A stretch of DNA of 64,000 nt from Catenaria anguillulae PL171 (Eukaryota > Blastocladiomycota > Blastocladiomycetes > Blastocladiales > Catenariaceae): assembly GCA_002102555.1 (NCBI GenBank), contig MCFL01000011.1, positions 372,001-436,000 of the forward strand. Reading direction: 5' to 3'. The position numbers and the translations under genes are program-made. Shown piece after piece: positions 22,029 through 32,818 of this stretch. The notes beneath the pieces are model-generated. The model was not told the DNA's origin, made no database searches, and was given only the letters and a program-made list of their open reading frames with translations. Every line of letters begins with the position of its first letter. The first letter of the stretch is position 1.

Positions 22029-22760
22029 TTCTTGTGTCGCGTGGTTGGTTCGCAACGCGGACTGGAATGGGAATGCCGAGTGGATATTTGTAACATTGTG
22101 CACATACATATACTACTTCTTTCTTGATTTGGCTCTTGGCGTGCACTGAGCTCCTTGTCGAAAACGAGCCTCAATATTGCTGCCGAGAACTGAGAGTGAC
22201 ACAGGACGTGAATCAACGACGAAGTAAGTAAGTCACAACAGCCCATGTTGAGGATTGGCGCTGGTCACGTCTGCCTCATCCACCAGACAGACACAAGCGT
22301 CCACCAGCCATGGCTGCCAGCCACTGGGTTTGAGCATCCTGATCGTCGTTCAGAGCTCGCAGTCATTGCTCCCGCCACCGCCCACGAAGAAAAGCCCCCC
22401 GTCGGTCGGCCAACACACACACACCGTCGCTGTTGGGTCCTGTTCCTCGTGGTCTGGCGCTTGATGGTCCCATTCCACGACAAGCCTCGACACCCTCATT
22501 TTCCTCGCCCTTTCCTCCTCTCTCGCTCAATCTTGACGCCAAAGAGACTCCTGGCAAGTCAGGCCGACGCAATCCCATTCAAGTCGGCCACTCCCCCGCC
22601 CCCCACTCGCTCAGCATTTGTGATTCTCCTTCCCTCTGCAGCGACAGCTCCATCATTATCACGCCGTTCATTCAAGTTCAAGTACAACAACTCAACACAA
22701 CATACCTTCGGATACCAGATACAGTCGCCGCCGCCGTAATCAAAGTCCCACTACCTCGCC
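22029..22760. other. Upstream region and 5' UTR of the PAK-type kinase
   Basis: 732 bases without a supported gene. The right half is C-rich and pyrimidine-rich, as in a leader. Open frames here show no coherent composition. Confidence 0.4.
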
Positions 22761-24961
22761 ATGTCGACCGTCATCCTCAAGTCGGGCTACCTGTACGTGC
22801 AGGACGGCTTCATGTCCTTCATGTGGTCCAAGCGCTGGGTCGTCCTCCGCGAGCAAACGCTGGCCTTGTACAAGTCCGAGTCGTCAAAGGACGCCAACAC
22901 GCTCATCTTCCTGACTTCGGTCACAGGCGTGTCGCGGACCGAGGGCCCAAAGCCCTTCTGCTTCGAGGTGGCCACCAAGGAAAAGAACCTGCTCTTTTCG
23001 TGCAAGGCCGACCAGGAGGTGTACGACTGGATTGACGCCATTTACAACAAGTCGCCGCTCACGGGCGTTTCGGGCCCCACAAACTTTCAGCACAACATGC
23101 ACGTTGGCTTTGACCCCGTGTCGGGCGGTTTCACGGGCTTGCCGCCACAGTGGAAGGCGCTCTTGTCCAACTCAAAGATTTCCGCCGAGGAAATGGCCAA
23201 GAACCCGCAGGCCGTGCTCGAGGTCCTCGAGTTTTACACGGGCTCGAAGCGCGACGCCGCCGGCGCGGACGATGGCATGGGTGCTGGTATGTACACTGGG
23301 ATGGGTGCAGGCATGGGTCTTGGTGGTGGCAGCAACGGGATGGAGCGGTCAGACTCCAAGTTTTCGCTTCACTTGGGCAACGAGTCACTCTCGCCATCCG
23401 TCTCCCCGCGCCCGCCACGCCCCATCAACCCAGCAGCAGCAGCCAACAATGGCCGCCAAGTGCCTCCACCACGCGACCCGCGCGATACATGGATGCGCGA
23501 GCCTACAAGCCCGCGTGCCGACGTTCGGTTCCCCGAGCGTGACCTCAACTCGTCTTCGACCGTTGACCGCATTCCGCCACCCAACCGCCCGCCCATTGTG
23601 CCACGCCCACCAGAGACGATGCGGCCAAAGCAGCCCGGCGGTGTCCAACCCGCGAGTCTCAAGCTCAACACACCTCCTCCGTCACCACACCGCCGCCCAT
23701 CTGCCGATACTTCGCCTGGACGTGCTCCAGGGTCGTCGAGGTTGAACCAGCAAAGCAGCATGATTTCGGCATCGTCCTCCAGTCACCACCATCATGCACC
23801 GTCGTCCTCTTCGTCCTCGTCCAAGCCGTCGTCGTCAAACAACCCGCTCCCGCACCGCCCGCCGCCACCTGCACCCGCCATGGGCCTGCCCAAACCGCCC
23901 GCACACGCCCCACCGCCCGCCGACAAGCCAGCAGCCGTGATGCCACTTCCTGCTCCCGGCCAAATGGTCAAGAAGCCTTCGTCCAAACCCAAACCCGTGC
24001 GGCTCACCACGGCCCAAGTCCTCGAGCGGTTGCGCGCCGTTGTCTCTGGCGAAGACCCTTCCGTGTACATCAAACAAAAGAAGATTGGCCAAGGTGCCTC
24101 TGGGTCCGTGTACCTGGCGCGCCACGCAGTCACGTCGCAAACCGTGGCCATCAAGCAGATGGATTTGACCACGCAGCCAAGGCCAGAGTCGATTGTCAAC
24201 GAAATTATCGTCATGAAGGAGAGTCGGCACGAGAACATTGTCAACTACCTCGACTCGTTCTTGGTGAACAAGGAGTTGTGGGTCGTCATGGAGTTGATGG
24301 AGGGCGGTCCCTTGAACGAGATTATCGACAACAATCCGGGCATGACCGAGCCGCAGATTGCCAGGATTACATACGAGTCGCTCAAGGGGTTGTACCATTT
24401 GCACAACTTGCGCATCATTCATCGGGTATGCTGTTTTTTTTTTGTTCATTCCTCGACTCGTTCTGCGCCGTTTCTAATCTCTATCCCTCTTTTTTCTTAC
24501 TGTAGGATATCAAATCCGACAATGTGCTCATGGACATGAACGGCGCCATCAAGCTCTCTGACTTTGGTTTCTCGGCCAAGCTCGGCGACGAGCGGTCCAA
24601 GCGCGCCACCATGGTCGGCACGCCCTATTGGATGGCGCCCGAGGTGGTCAAGCAAAAGGAGTACTCGTACAAGATTGACGTGTGGTCGCTCGGCATCATG
24701 GCCATTGAGATGGTCGAGGGTGAGCCGCCTTACCTGGACGAGGAGCCGCTTCGTGCCCTGTACTTGATTGCCACCAATGGCACGCCCACACTCAAAAAGC
24801 CTGACCGCCTGTCCATGGTGTTCAAGGACTTTTTGGCCGTGTGCTTGAACGTGGATGTGAACCAGCGCGCGTCGAGTGCAGAGCTCATGGAGCATCCTTT
24901 CATGCGCATGAGTTGCTCGGCATCCGAGTTGATTCCGTTGGTCAAGAACATGAAGCGGTAA
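22761..24961 (+). CDS. PAK/Cla4-type Ste20 kinase with PH and CRIB domains
   Basis: A Cdc42/Rac effector kinase for polarity and actin control. Two exons (22761-24425, 24506-24961; 80-nt intron splitting the catalytic HRD between R and D) give 706 residues. A PH domain covers about 5-97 (SGYLYVQDG...SKRWVVLRE). A CRIB motif follows at about 103-118 ([15 protein letters not shown]). A long Pro/Ser/His linker (about 190-420) has poly-Pro runs suited to SH3 partners. The kinase domain starts near 435 with GQGASGSV, Lys in VAIKQM, HRDIKSDNV, DFGFSAK and [13 protein letters not shown] plus CRIB plus kinase in this order is the fungal Cla4 architecture rather than Ste20. Confidence 0.95.
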
Positions 24962-25590
24962 GCACCATTTGGCTTGCGTTTTGCTTTTTCGGGTTCTGGG
25001 GCGTGTTACCCATTGTTGCGTGTCGTTTCGCTTCTTGTCTTTTGTTCCTCTTCTTCTTTCCCATTCCCGTTTTGTTTTGTTGTTTGTTGATGTCACTACC
25101 TGCCGTTACACCTTGTCGTTTTCGCTTTATTGGTTCCCTAGCGCCCTCCTCACCCCTCATCTGTTTTATCTGGTTTTGCTCCAATTGTGGTCTACCCTTT
25201 CTCGCCCACCGCCATCCTGTTGTTTCTTTCACTCTTGTCATTTTCTCAACACCAAGTCTCCCCATTCTACACACTTTATTACTATCACCTCAACTCTTGC
25301 ACCTTTGTCTCGTCCTTGTTTGCGGTCTACATAGTTTTCTCCCAAATTATGATTACATACAGTCAAGGTTATATGATTTGCCGTCTTCACTTTTTGCAGA
25401 CTTGTCGAAGTGAAAATGTGATCCTTGTGGTATTTGTTATCACACTCGTGGAATACAATAACATTGGCTTCTCGGCCTCCAAAGCCTTGTACAAACTTAC
25501 GACAAGTATGCACATCCATACTCGGTGCCTGTTGTGACCAACCTTGCCCCCGTCAGGCACACCCTTAGTACCTGCACCTCTTGCTCTTTC
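24962..25590. other. Convergent 3' region between PAK and hemerythrin genes
   Basis: 629 bases, strongly T/C-rich on the plus strand, as expected for the kinase 3' UTR. No RNA gene or supported frame was seen. Confidence 0.45.
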
Positions 25591-26336
25591 TTACTCCTCA
25601 GGCACTTTCCTCTCCGCAAACTCCCTGCCCAAATCCCTCACCTTGTCCACCGGCGCCACCACCACCCCCGCGACCAACGTGGCTGTCGGCTCGATGGGCG
25701 CGCCAGGGTGTGGACGCGTGGGAACCAGGTTTTTCGCGCCAGCAAATTTGGCACCCAGCTCAATCATCTTGTCGTCGCCAAGCTTGGCACGCAGCATGGG
25801 CAGGTCGCGGTGTTCTTCCTCGTAGGCGTGTGCGCGGAGCTCTTGCATGATGCGTTCGACAAGTACGGCGTGGCCAGTGTCGGAGACGCTCATGGCATCG
25901 AGTTGGGCGAGTTGGTCGCGAACCTAAATGAAGGAATGGGCGGGCCATGGCGGCGACGGCAGAGTGAGTGGTGTGGAGACATGGAGACGAGCGGATTAAG
26001 ACAGAGAGGACCTTGAGGTGATCTTGACGCATGTCGTCGGCGACTTCTTTGCCCTCCTGCTCTTCAATCACCGTGTACAAGACCTTCAGATGTAGCACAG
26101 CCCCAAGGTCAGTCCACCCGTTTCCACATTGTCGGCAAGGCAGCTGCACGTACGATATCCTCTGCGACCGAGTGCACCGAAACCTCGCGGATGATCTCTA
26201 TGGCAATCGCCTGCTGAGCATATGGGTCGGCGCCAGAGTTGCGGAACCGGTCGTGGAGGTCCCAGAACGACTGGTGGTCGAGCTGGATCAGGTGGTCGAT
26301 CCCACGTGCTGCCGAGAGGGTCGAGAATGCTTGCAT
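25591..26336 (-). CDS. Hemerythrin/HHE cation-binding domain protein
   Basis: Four-helix di-iron (HHE) fold, used for oxygen, nitric oxide or iron sensing in fungi; specific role unknown. Three exons: 26336-26154, 26083-26012, 25923-25591, 195 residues, phases closing exactly. Candidate metal ligands occur once per helix: LDHQSFWDLHDRF, SVHSVAEDIVLYTVIEEQ, RQDHLKVRDQL and ELRAHAYEEEHRDL. The C-terminal part (FAGAKNLVPTRPHP) is typical of fungal HHE proteins. The start MQAFSTLS was chosen; an in-frame ATG at 26438 would add 34 residues. Convergent with the PAK gene. Confidence 0.88.
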
Positions 26337-27135
26337 TTTGGAGAGCACTGGCGTGGGAATGGGGATGGCAAGTTGCAGGTTGACGGCTTGTCGAATACTG
26401 ACGAGAGTGGATCCTCGTTGTTTTGCGATGGTGTGCATTGAAGAAACGGGCGGTCTGTGAAAACTTGTCGTGGCAGTACACGGTCAAGACAGTGGTGAAG
26501 TGGCGGGCCGCGGCGGCCTTTTGACCTTTGCGGTTCCACTTGGGGAGGGGCCGATTACGACTGAATCTGAATCTGAATCTGAGTCTGAGTCTGAGTCTGA
26601 GTCTGAGTCTGAGTCTGAGTCTGAGTCTGAGTCTGAGTCTGAGTCTGAGTCTGAGTCTGAGTCTGAGTCTGAGTCTGAGTCTGAGTCTGAGTCTTGAGCG
26701 TGAGACCAAATGGCCATACAGTTCACAACCATCGGTCTGTTCAACTACCCTGCCTGTTCGAGTCGAACCAAGACGGCCCAAGTGAGACAAAAGACATTTA
26801 TTATTGCATACGACGACGATATCTTTGAACGCCTCTACCTTTGGGCAGCCGATTTCAATGAGCATCTGATTTCGCCTCCTGTCCGTCGCCGTAAGTATAA
26901 ACGCGTCTGGGTAACTGGGTGCTGGGCAGATCATCATTTGACGATGTAAATATATTTTCAATGTTAATGGAACACTATCTCTTCCTGAGTTCGAAGATCT
27001 TTTTGCAAATAACATGCCGAATTCCAGAATTCCATGTAATAGAATCGAGTGCACCACTTCTCAAACATACATCGTCAACCGGTGACAAGTCGCCACAAGT
27101 AGTCATCGTCATCACGTCACGGTCATCAGGGCAGA
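26337..27135. promoter_or_regulatory. Divergent promoter region holding a hexamer satellite
   Basis: 799 bases between the start codons of the hemerythrin gene (minus) and the MLKL-like gene (plus). The satellite at 26563-26694 splits it. The part right of the satellite (26800-27060) is AT-rich. No gene is supported; open frames across the satellite arise because the repeat has no stop in most frames. Confidence 0.45.
26563..26694 (+). repeat. (GAATCT)3(GAGTCT)19 hexanucleotide satellite
   Basis: Twenty-two perfect 6-base units: three GAATCT then nineteen GAGTCT. The single variant position and its clustering at one end indicate expansion by slippage. It could be length-variable between strains. 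Confidence 0.97.
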
Positions 27136-30100
27136 ATGATGAGTGTGCGCATCGGACCAACACAAGATGCTTCGGGCCGGGTTGCATCGGCAACCCTGAG
27201 CCCAATTTCTCCGGCAAGCAGCGGCGGTACCGTCGTTGGCGTACAGTCACCACCGTCTGCACCAAAAGCACACATTCCAAAGAAGAAGCGCAACCGTGCC
27301 AAGAAAAGCAAGCAAAGGGGTTCGTACACTCCTCCCAATGCAGACGCCATCGCCCTCAAGGATCGTACGGCTGGCGCCGACAAAGGAAGCAGCGCAACAC
27401 TGGACGGCAAGAATCAAGGCATTGTCACCAAACTCATCAAAGCCGTCAGGGATGTCATTGGGCTCAAGGACGAGGTGCAAGACCAGTGGGAAAGAGCAGC
27501 AGAAGACGCCGAACCAGCACTTGACGTGGCCGCAGCTGTTACGGGCATTCCAGAGATTGCCGAGTTTTTCCCAGCAGCGGCGCAAATCATTACGGGTTTC
27601 CTGGACGCGATCGCGTCCAGTGTTCCTGGCGCACAGCCTTTTGTCATGTGTGCCAAGGTGCGGACATCGGCCATGGCTCCCACGGTGATACGTCTCGCCT
27701 TCAAGTACTCAGAGCGTGATGCATTCAATCATATTCCATGTAGCTCTTGCTCAAGTATGGCGAGGCGTATTGCAAGCACGACAATGCTGCCGGTGAACTG
27801 TGCCGACGTGTCGTCTTTGTTCTTCAGGCAACAGCCAACTTGTACCAAAAGGACTGGCAAGTGGACTCGCGCGCGGTCGAGTGGGTCTTGACCAATCTCA
27901 ACAGCGTTATCGAGCAGTGCTGCGTGTTCTTCAAGGCGAACGACACAAGGGGCAAGGTGGCCCAGGTATGGTTATGAACTTTGCGTACGTAAGTCGTTTG
28001 ACTGTATGTTGACCAGGCGGCTCGGTAATAGTTCTTTTACGCAAAGCAAACTCTGGCAAAGATTGAAGCCGCCGACAAGCGCCTGGCGCACGCCATGGAG
28101 GATCTCAAGTTCATTTTGCTTATTGACTCGCGGCAGCAGAGCATCAAGCGCGCGGAAGCACTCGCCCACCATTTCAAGAACCGATGCAAAGAACAGCAGT
28201 ATCGGCTTTCGGAAGCAGAGGTCAGTATTCAGTGTGCAATTGAGACCAAGGGTGGCGTGGACGCTGTCCAACAACGGCCCGATTTGCTGGCGAAAATCGC
28301 AGAGGGCATTCCGGGCGTCGAATGTGTCACGGAGCGCGACTTGCAACAGCTCAAGATCAGCTTCGACGACTGCTGCGCCGACGTCAAGCGTGCCATGACC
28401 ACGGTCCTGGACAAGCTCGATAAACAAAGTCTCAGCATCAGCCAGATTGATTCCCAAATCAAAGAGCTCGCCGAGCGTGGCTCTGTCTTCAAGCAAATCA
28501 AATGCCATACCATCCGTGCGTTGTGGGTCAAGTCTGGGTGGGGCGCGCGGGTGAAAGTTGCCGAATTCATGGATGTCATTATGGAGGAGATGCGATTCGA
28601 GGTGGAGACCGAGCTCGGCCACTTGACTTGGCATGGGGCAGACAAGGTGGCAAGAGTGGGGCACGTTCGGGGCGATGAAACAGCGCCAAGAAGGAGCGAC
28701 GTGCAGACAGAGCTGAGTCGTCGGTTCCAGTATTTCAGCAGGGTATTGAGGTTCATGGATGCTGACGGGGTGCGTGCTGGCGGAAAAAGGCATTACCCGA
28801 GCAGCTCATCTAATTTTTTGTCATTTTTCCTTGTTTTTTGTTTAGTCGGGTACTTTTTCGCCGTCAGAGGTCAACGATTTCTTCATCATTCCTGAATGGT
28901 CACTCTTGGACTACTTTCGGCTCGTCGCGCTCTACATTCCCAAGTACGAGTATGAACAGTACGTCTATTCGTTTCACTGTGTCCTCAATGGGATTTTCTT
29001 CTTCTTCAGCCTACGGAGGTTAAGCTAACATGGTCACCACTGATGAATCAGATTTCATGAAGCAGAAACCTGTATCACGTACCTGTGTGAAGAGATAGAC
29101 GCAAGCAACACTTGCCGGCTGCCGTGTCGGCGAGGAAGCTGCTGTTGGAGGTGCAGTCTCAATCCCGGACTGATCGCATGGCACTCAAGTGGACCAACTT
29201 TCTTGCGATTACGCCGCCTTTGCTGGAATCGACAACGGACTCATTCAAAGGTCGTCTTCCATCCTGGGAAACACACACGCTCCCGCAGCACACGTTACCC
29301 ACCATGCGGCACCTGCATCACCGACTGGTCAAGTCACTTGCAACGATTTTTGCAGCTGTGACGAACCGAGAGGCGGATTGCCAAGACAAGACCATGCGCT
29401 GGAATCAGCACTTGTGCCCAGCATTTTGGGAGCTCCTCACCGCCATTCACGTTTGGGCTCCTGGGCAAGCGTCGGCATTGTTTCATTTGATGAGTTCGGC
29501 CAACGTGTGGTACACGTGCAAGGGACCTCTGTTTCCCCATGCCTCAATTCAAGAAGCAAGGCAAGCTATGTCTCCACAACAGTGTATGCGAGCTCTAGTT
29601 GTCTCAACTGACCCAACTTTTCCCCTTGTACCGAATTAACCAATCGTCGACTGTTGCTTTCCGTAGTAACTTGCCTGCCGTCCACACCAATTCATCCCGT
29701 GTTGGGCACAGCGTGGTTCCCACAGGACCTATTCCCATTATTACAACCTTCAAATGCCCTTCTTGGCGGCCATGTGCGTGGGACCCCGGCGTACGTCACC
29801 CGCTGCAACGTCATGATGCAGAGTGGAGAATGGCTGTTGGCGTGTGGATATGCAACCTGCGACGCACCAAATTCAAATTCGTCAAGAGCTTCGGGCCGCG
29901 GCACCTCCAACATCATGGTGTCTGCTGCGACGGTGGTAGAGCCTTGTCAAGCCGATAGCTCGTTCTCTTGGCTGGTCCATGTACGCTGACAGATTGTTCA
30001 GATCTTCTTTGTCTAACTTTGTACTCAAGCTTTTGCTTCAAACTGTCTCACACGATGCTCCTCCAGGAAGAACATACGGACTCGTCACCGCCTCGCTATG

Positions 30101-32311
30101 CATGGGTGTACTTCAATCTTTGCCGTGATCTTCCTCCTCCATATGCTGCCATAGTACGTTTATTTGCATGCTTGACAGGACGCGAATATCGTTTGTTTTC
30201 ACTCACGACAAGGAGCCTATTTCCGCCTTGATCCGCAGCTTGGTCATGGTGAGAAAACGCACACTGTTTGGATTGGCCGCGTCTTGATCGAGTCAAACTT
30301 ATTCAATTACGAAGAACCGTCAAGAACATCGCGCTCGACACCATTGTCGACTCTTGAGCGCACCCATCAGGCTCTTGGCGAAGCGGATGAGCTACCGGGC
30401 TCCGTTTTTGCACTCAATTCGGGAAGCGATCTCGACTTTTTGACCAGTCGCGCAGAGATTGATGGAAGCATCACTATTATTTCAACCATGGGTAAAGCGG
30501 AAATCCTTGGAGCGTTTGGCCAGCAGGAGAATTATTCCACGCGATACGTCACCATTCCGAGGGACAAGCTACGTGTGAAGCTTCTCGTGGCTGACACGGG
30601 GATCGAGCAGAGCCACTTGTACTCGGAGTCGTGCTATGCTTGGCACCCAATTCGCATGGCCTCGCAATTCCTTGGCTGGGGCAACCGGACACCCATTATT
30701 GCCTGTGGTACACCCAATGTCCCCGGATATCTGGCTTGGTGCTTGGGCGGTGGCAGTATGTTTGTCGGCATGTGCTTTCCGTCCGTGTCTCGCACGACCG
30801 CCTACTTTGCGCCCAACCCGCGCGAACCTTATGTGTTTTATGCAACAACTCGGTTTTCGGTCTTCATGTCCAATTCTAAGCTCGGCACGACATCATTGAA
30901 TGAGCCCGCTCCGAACCTGTTTTGGCTCCCAAGTCCCGACTTGTCGGGCAGGGAGTATCTCAAAGGCATCTTGCAGTTGGTCACTGTGAGCTCGGGTCAA
31001 AGCCAGGATGCCACGCCAATCGTTAGGCAGCAACTCAATGTCGCGGTTCCTCCCCTCTCGGGTACGCGACAGCTCTTCTCTTCCACACGTCTCGATGTTA
31101 TCTCGATGACTCGTTGATTCTCCCTCGATATACACAAAGGGTTGGGAACGGGTGCATATTTCATCCACAGTGCGCCACCGCTTGGTTCAAGTGCTACTGG
31201 TTCTCAAGACGCACATGCCAAGGCCGTGTTGCGCACCGAGTACCTTTACATTGCCATCAACCCAAACATGCACTGCACCCTTGCGCGACAGCAGAATTTC
31301 CACACGGCTGTGACACCACGGCCCAGCTATCCTGTCGCGCCGGATCAGGCGCCAAGCACAGAATACTACGCCAAATGTGCACAGGACTCGGACGACGACA
31401 TGTTCGCGAAAAGAAGAACTCGGCCGCAGCAAGTTCAATGCGATCCATTGCCTGGTCCGACGCGGGCCAGTTCAGAGTCGATTCAGTCGTTTTCACCATG
31501 CGTTTCCTCCCCGATTGGCGAGATTGAGAGCAACATGCAAGTGTCTCAAGTCGCAAGTTCGTGTCACAGCATCAACAGCTCGGCTCAAGTTGCTCAAGTG
31601 TCGTCACAGCAAAGCGCTTCATTGTCTCGCCCGTGGCAGGAGAGCAACGAGGCGGTTCAAGCTTTGTCTTACACTGCTTCCGCCTCGGTTGCGGAGACCA
31701 AGTGCAGCACGACTCCATCCGTCCAACTGGCCAGCGTAGAGAGCGTGTGCCCTATGGCTCAGAGTAGCTCCATCCCGATTGACGACGCCCAAGACGATCT
31801 CGGTGAGACACGTCTCAGCCGGATCGAGGTGGTAAACTGTGGAACTCAAACGCAGGATATTTCATATGCGACTCCGGAGGCCAGAGCTGCCGCCTGGACA
31901 ACCGAAGGCAACGGTTCGCTGATTTCGAGAGAATCCCGCACCGAGATTGTCCAGTCAAGCCACGGGTGTCGGTGCTCTCAAGCGACGCAGTGTGACATGG
32001 GCTTGGCAGCGCCAGCTGTGCAAGACGATGGTATGATGTTTACAGACATTCGAAATCAAGCCGAGATACCTCAGATGCTGCGCTGTGCGAGTCAGGATTC
32101 CGAGCAGTTCCAAGAGAACACTCTTCCAGTCTTGGTGTCAGCGGATGCGTCTCCTGTGCTTGTGCGTATGGAATCGTCGCCGTGTTACGAGCGACCCATG
32201 CACATGGCCGAATCGGCCGTGCGCATTTTGACACCGACCGTGACATCGAGTTCCCACAATTTGGTCCCGACGGTTCCCTCTGTTGTCGATGATGAAGTAG
32301 GGTTGGAGTGA
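27136..32311 (+). CDS. Large MLKL-NTD-like helical-bundle and EF-hand protein
   Basis: Predicted ~1,527 residues. Exons: 27136-27657, 27744-27965, 28032-28769, 28846-28958, 29052-29583, 29667-29980, 30067-30153, 30179-31061, 31140-32311. Residues 1-85 are disordered with a basic patch (PKKKRNRAKKSK). About 95-275 form amphipathic helices resembling the four-helix MLKL-NTD domain of fungal proteins. More helices lead to one canonical EF-hand loop, DADGSGTFSPSE (491-502), whose codons span intron 3. The middle and C-terminal parts are unrecognised, and the last ~300 residues are Ser/Gln-rich. One missing-base frame break is inferred near 29110. The intron at 30154-30178 would be only 25 nt. A related basidiomycete/chytrid family with this N-terminal bundle plus EF-hand is known but uncharacterised. 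A cell-death or membrane role is inference. Confidence 0.68.
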
Positions 32312-32818
32312 ATGGTTGTTTCCAATCCGTCGCTGTTGACGACTGCTGACCCTAATATCATGTATCGATAAGAATGAAAGGAGAGTACAGATACGGCCCC
32401 CGTTGTCTCATTTAGACGATAAGAAGACATTTATATGTCAACAAATGAAGGGAGGGGATTCAGAAACCGCACAGCGAAACAGACGAGGGTATCAGTGCGT
32501 CACACACGAGTCATGGAACCTGGCGGTAAGTGAGTGTAATCAGCGACGAGACGACTGAGGACGCTTGACCTGTTGTTGCTGCTGCTTGGCAGGTTGTTGC
32601 TGCTGCTTCGAGGCCTGCTGCTGCGATGTTCCATGGACCTTCAGCACGTGGCAGCCGTTAACATGCAAAGCAAAGCCAGGCAAAAAGACAGGCGAGGAGA
32701 ATGGCTTTTCATTAGAGCTGCGGAAATAATCATGAAGCGGTGAAGAGGAAAGGGTATAAATCAAACAACACGCGGCAACTCACCCGTCACCAGCAGAAAA
32801 CACGTTGCTTGTGAAGAA
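32312..32818. other. Region between MLKL-like gene and Gln-rich gene
   Basis: Convergent 3' ends. A GTGAGT donor near 32787 and a CCGCAG acceptor near 32718, both on the minus strand, suggest a 3' UTR intron of the Gln-rich gene. The homologous flank downstream of the second copy (52330-52490) keeps similar sequence. Confidence 0.4.
32540..32625 (-). repeat. Extra copy of the Gln-rich protein C-terminus
   Basis: The minus strand encodes a Gln-rich stretch ending QVKRPQSSRR and a stop, closely matching the true C-terminus PAKRPQSPRR of the gene just upstream. It lacks the rest of the gene. It could be a tandem duplication relic, or an alternative last exon reached by the 3' UTR intron noted nearby. 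Confidence 0.6.

Noticed and set aside
26470-26785. Long Ser/Glu, Asp/Ser and Leu/Ser repeat proteins across the satellite
   Set aside because: The hexamer repeat has no stop codons in these frames, so open frames on both strands arise automatically; there is no gene-like flank.
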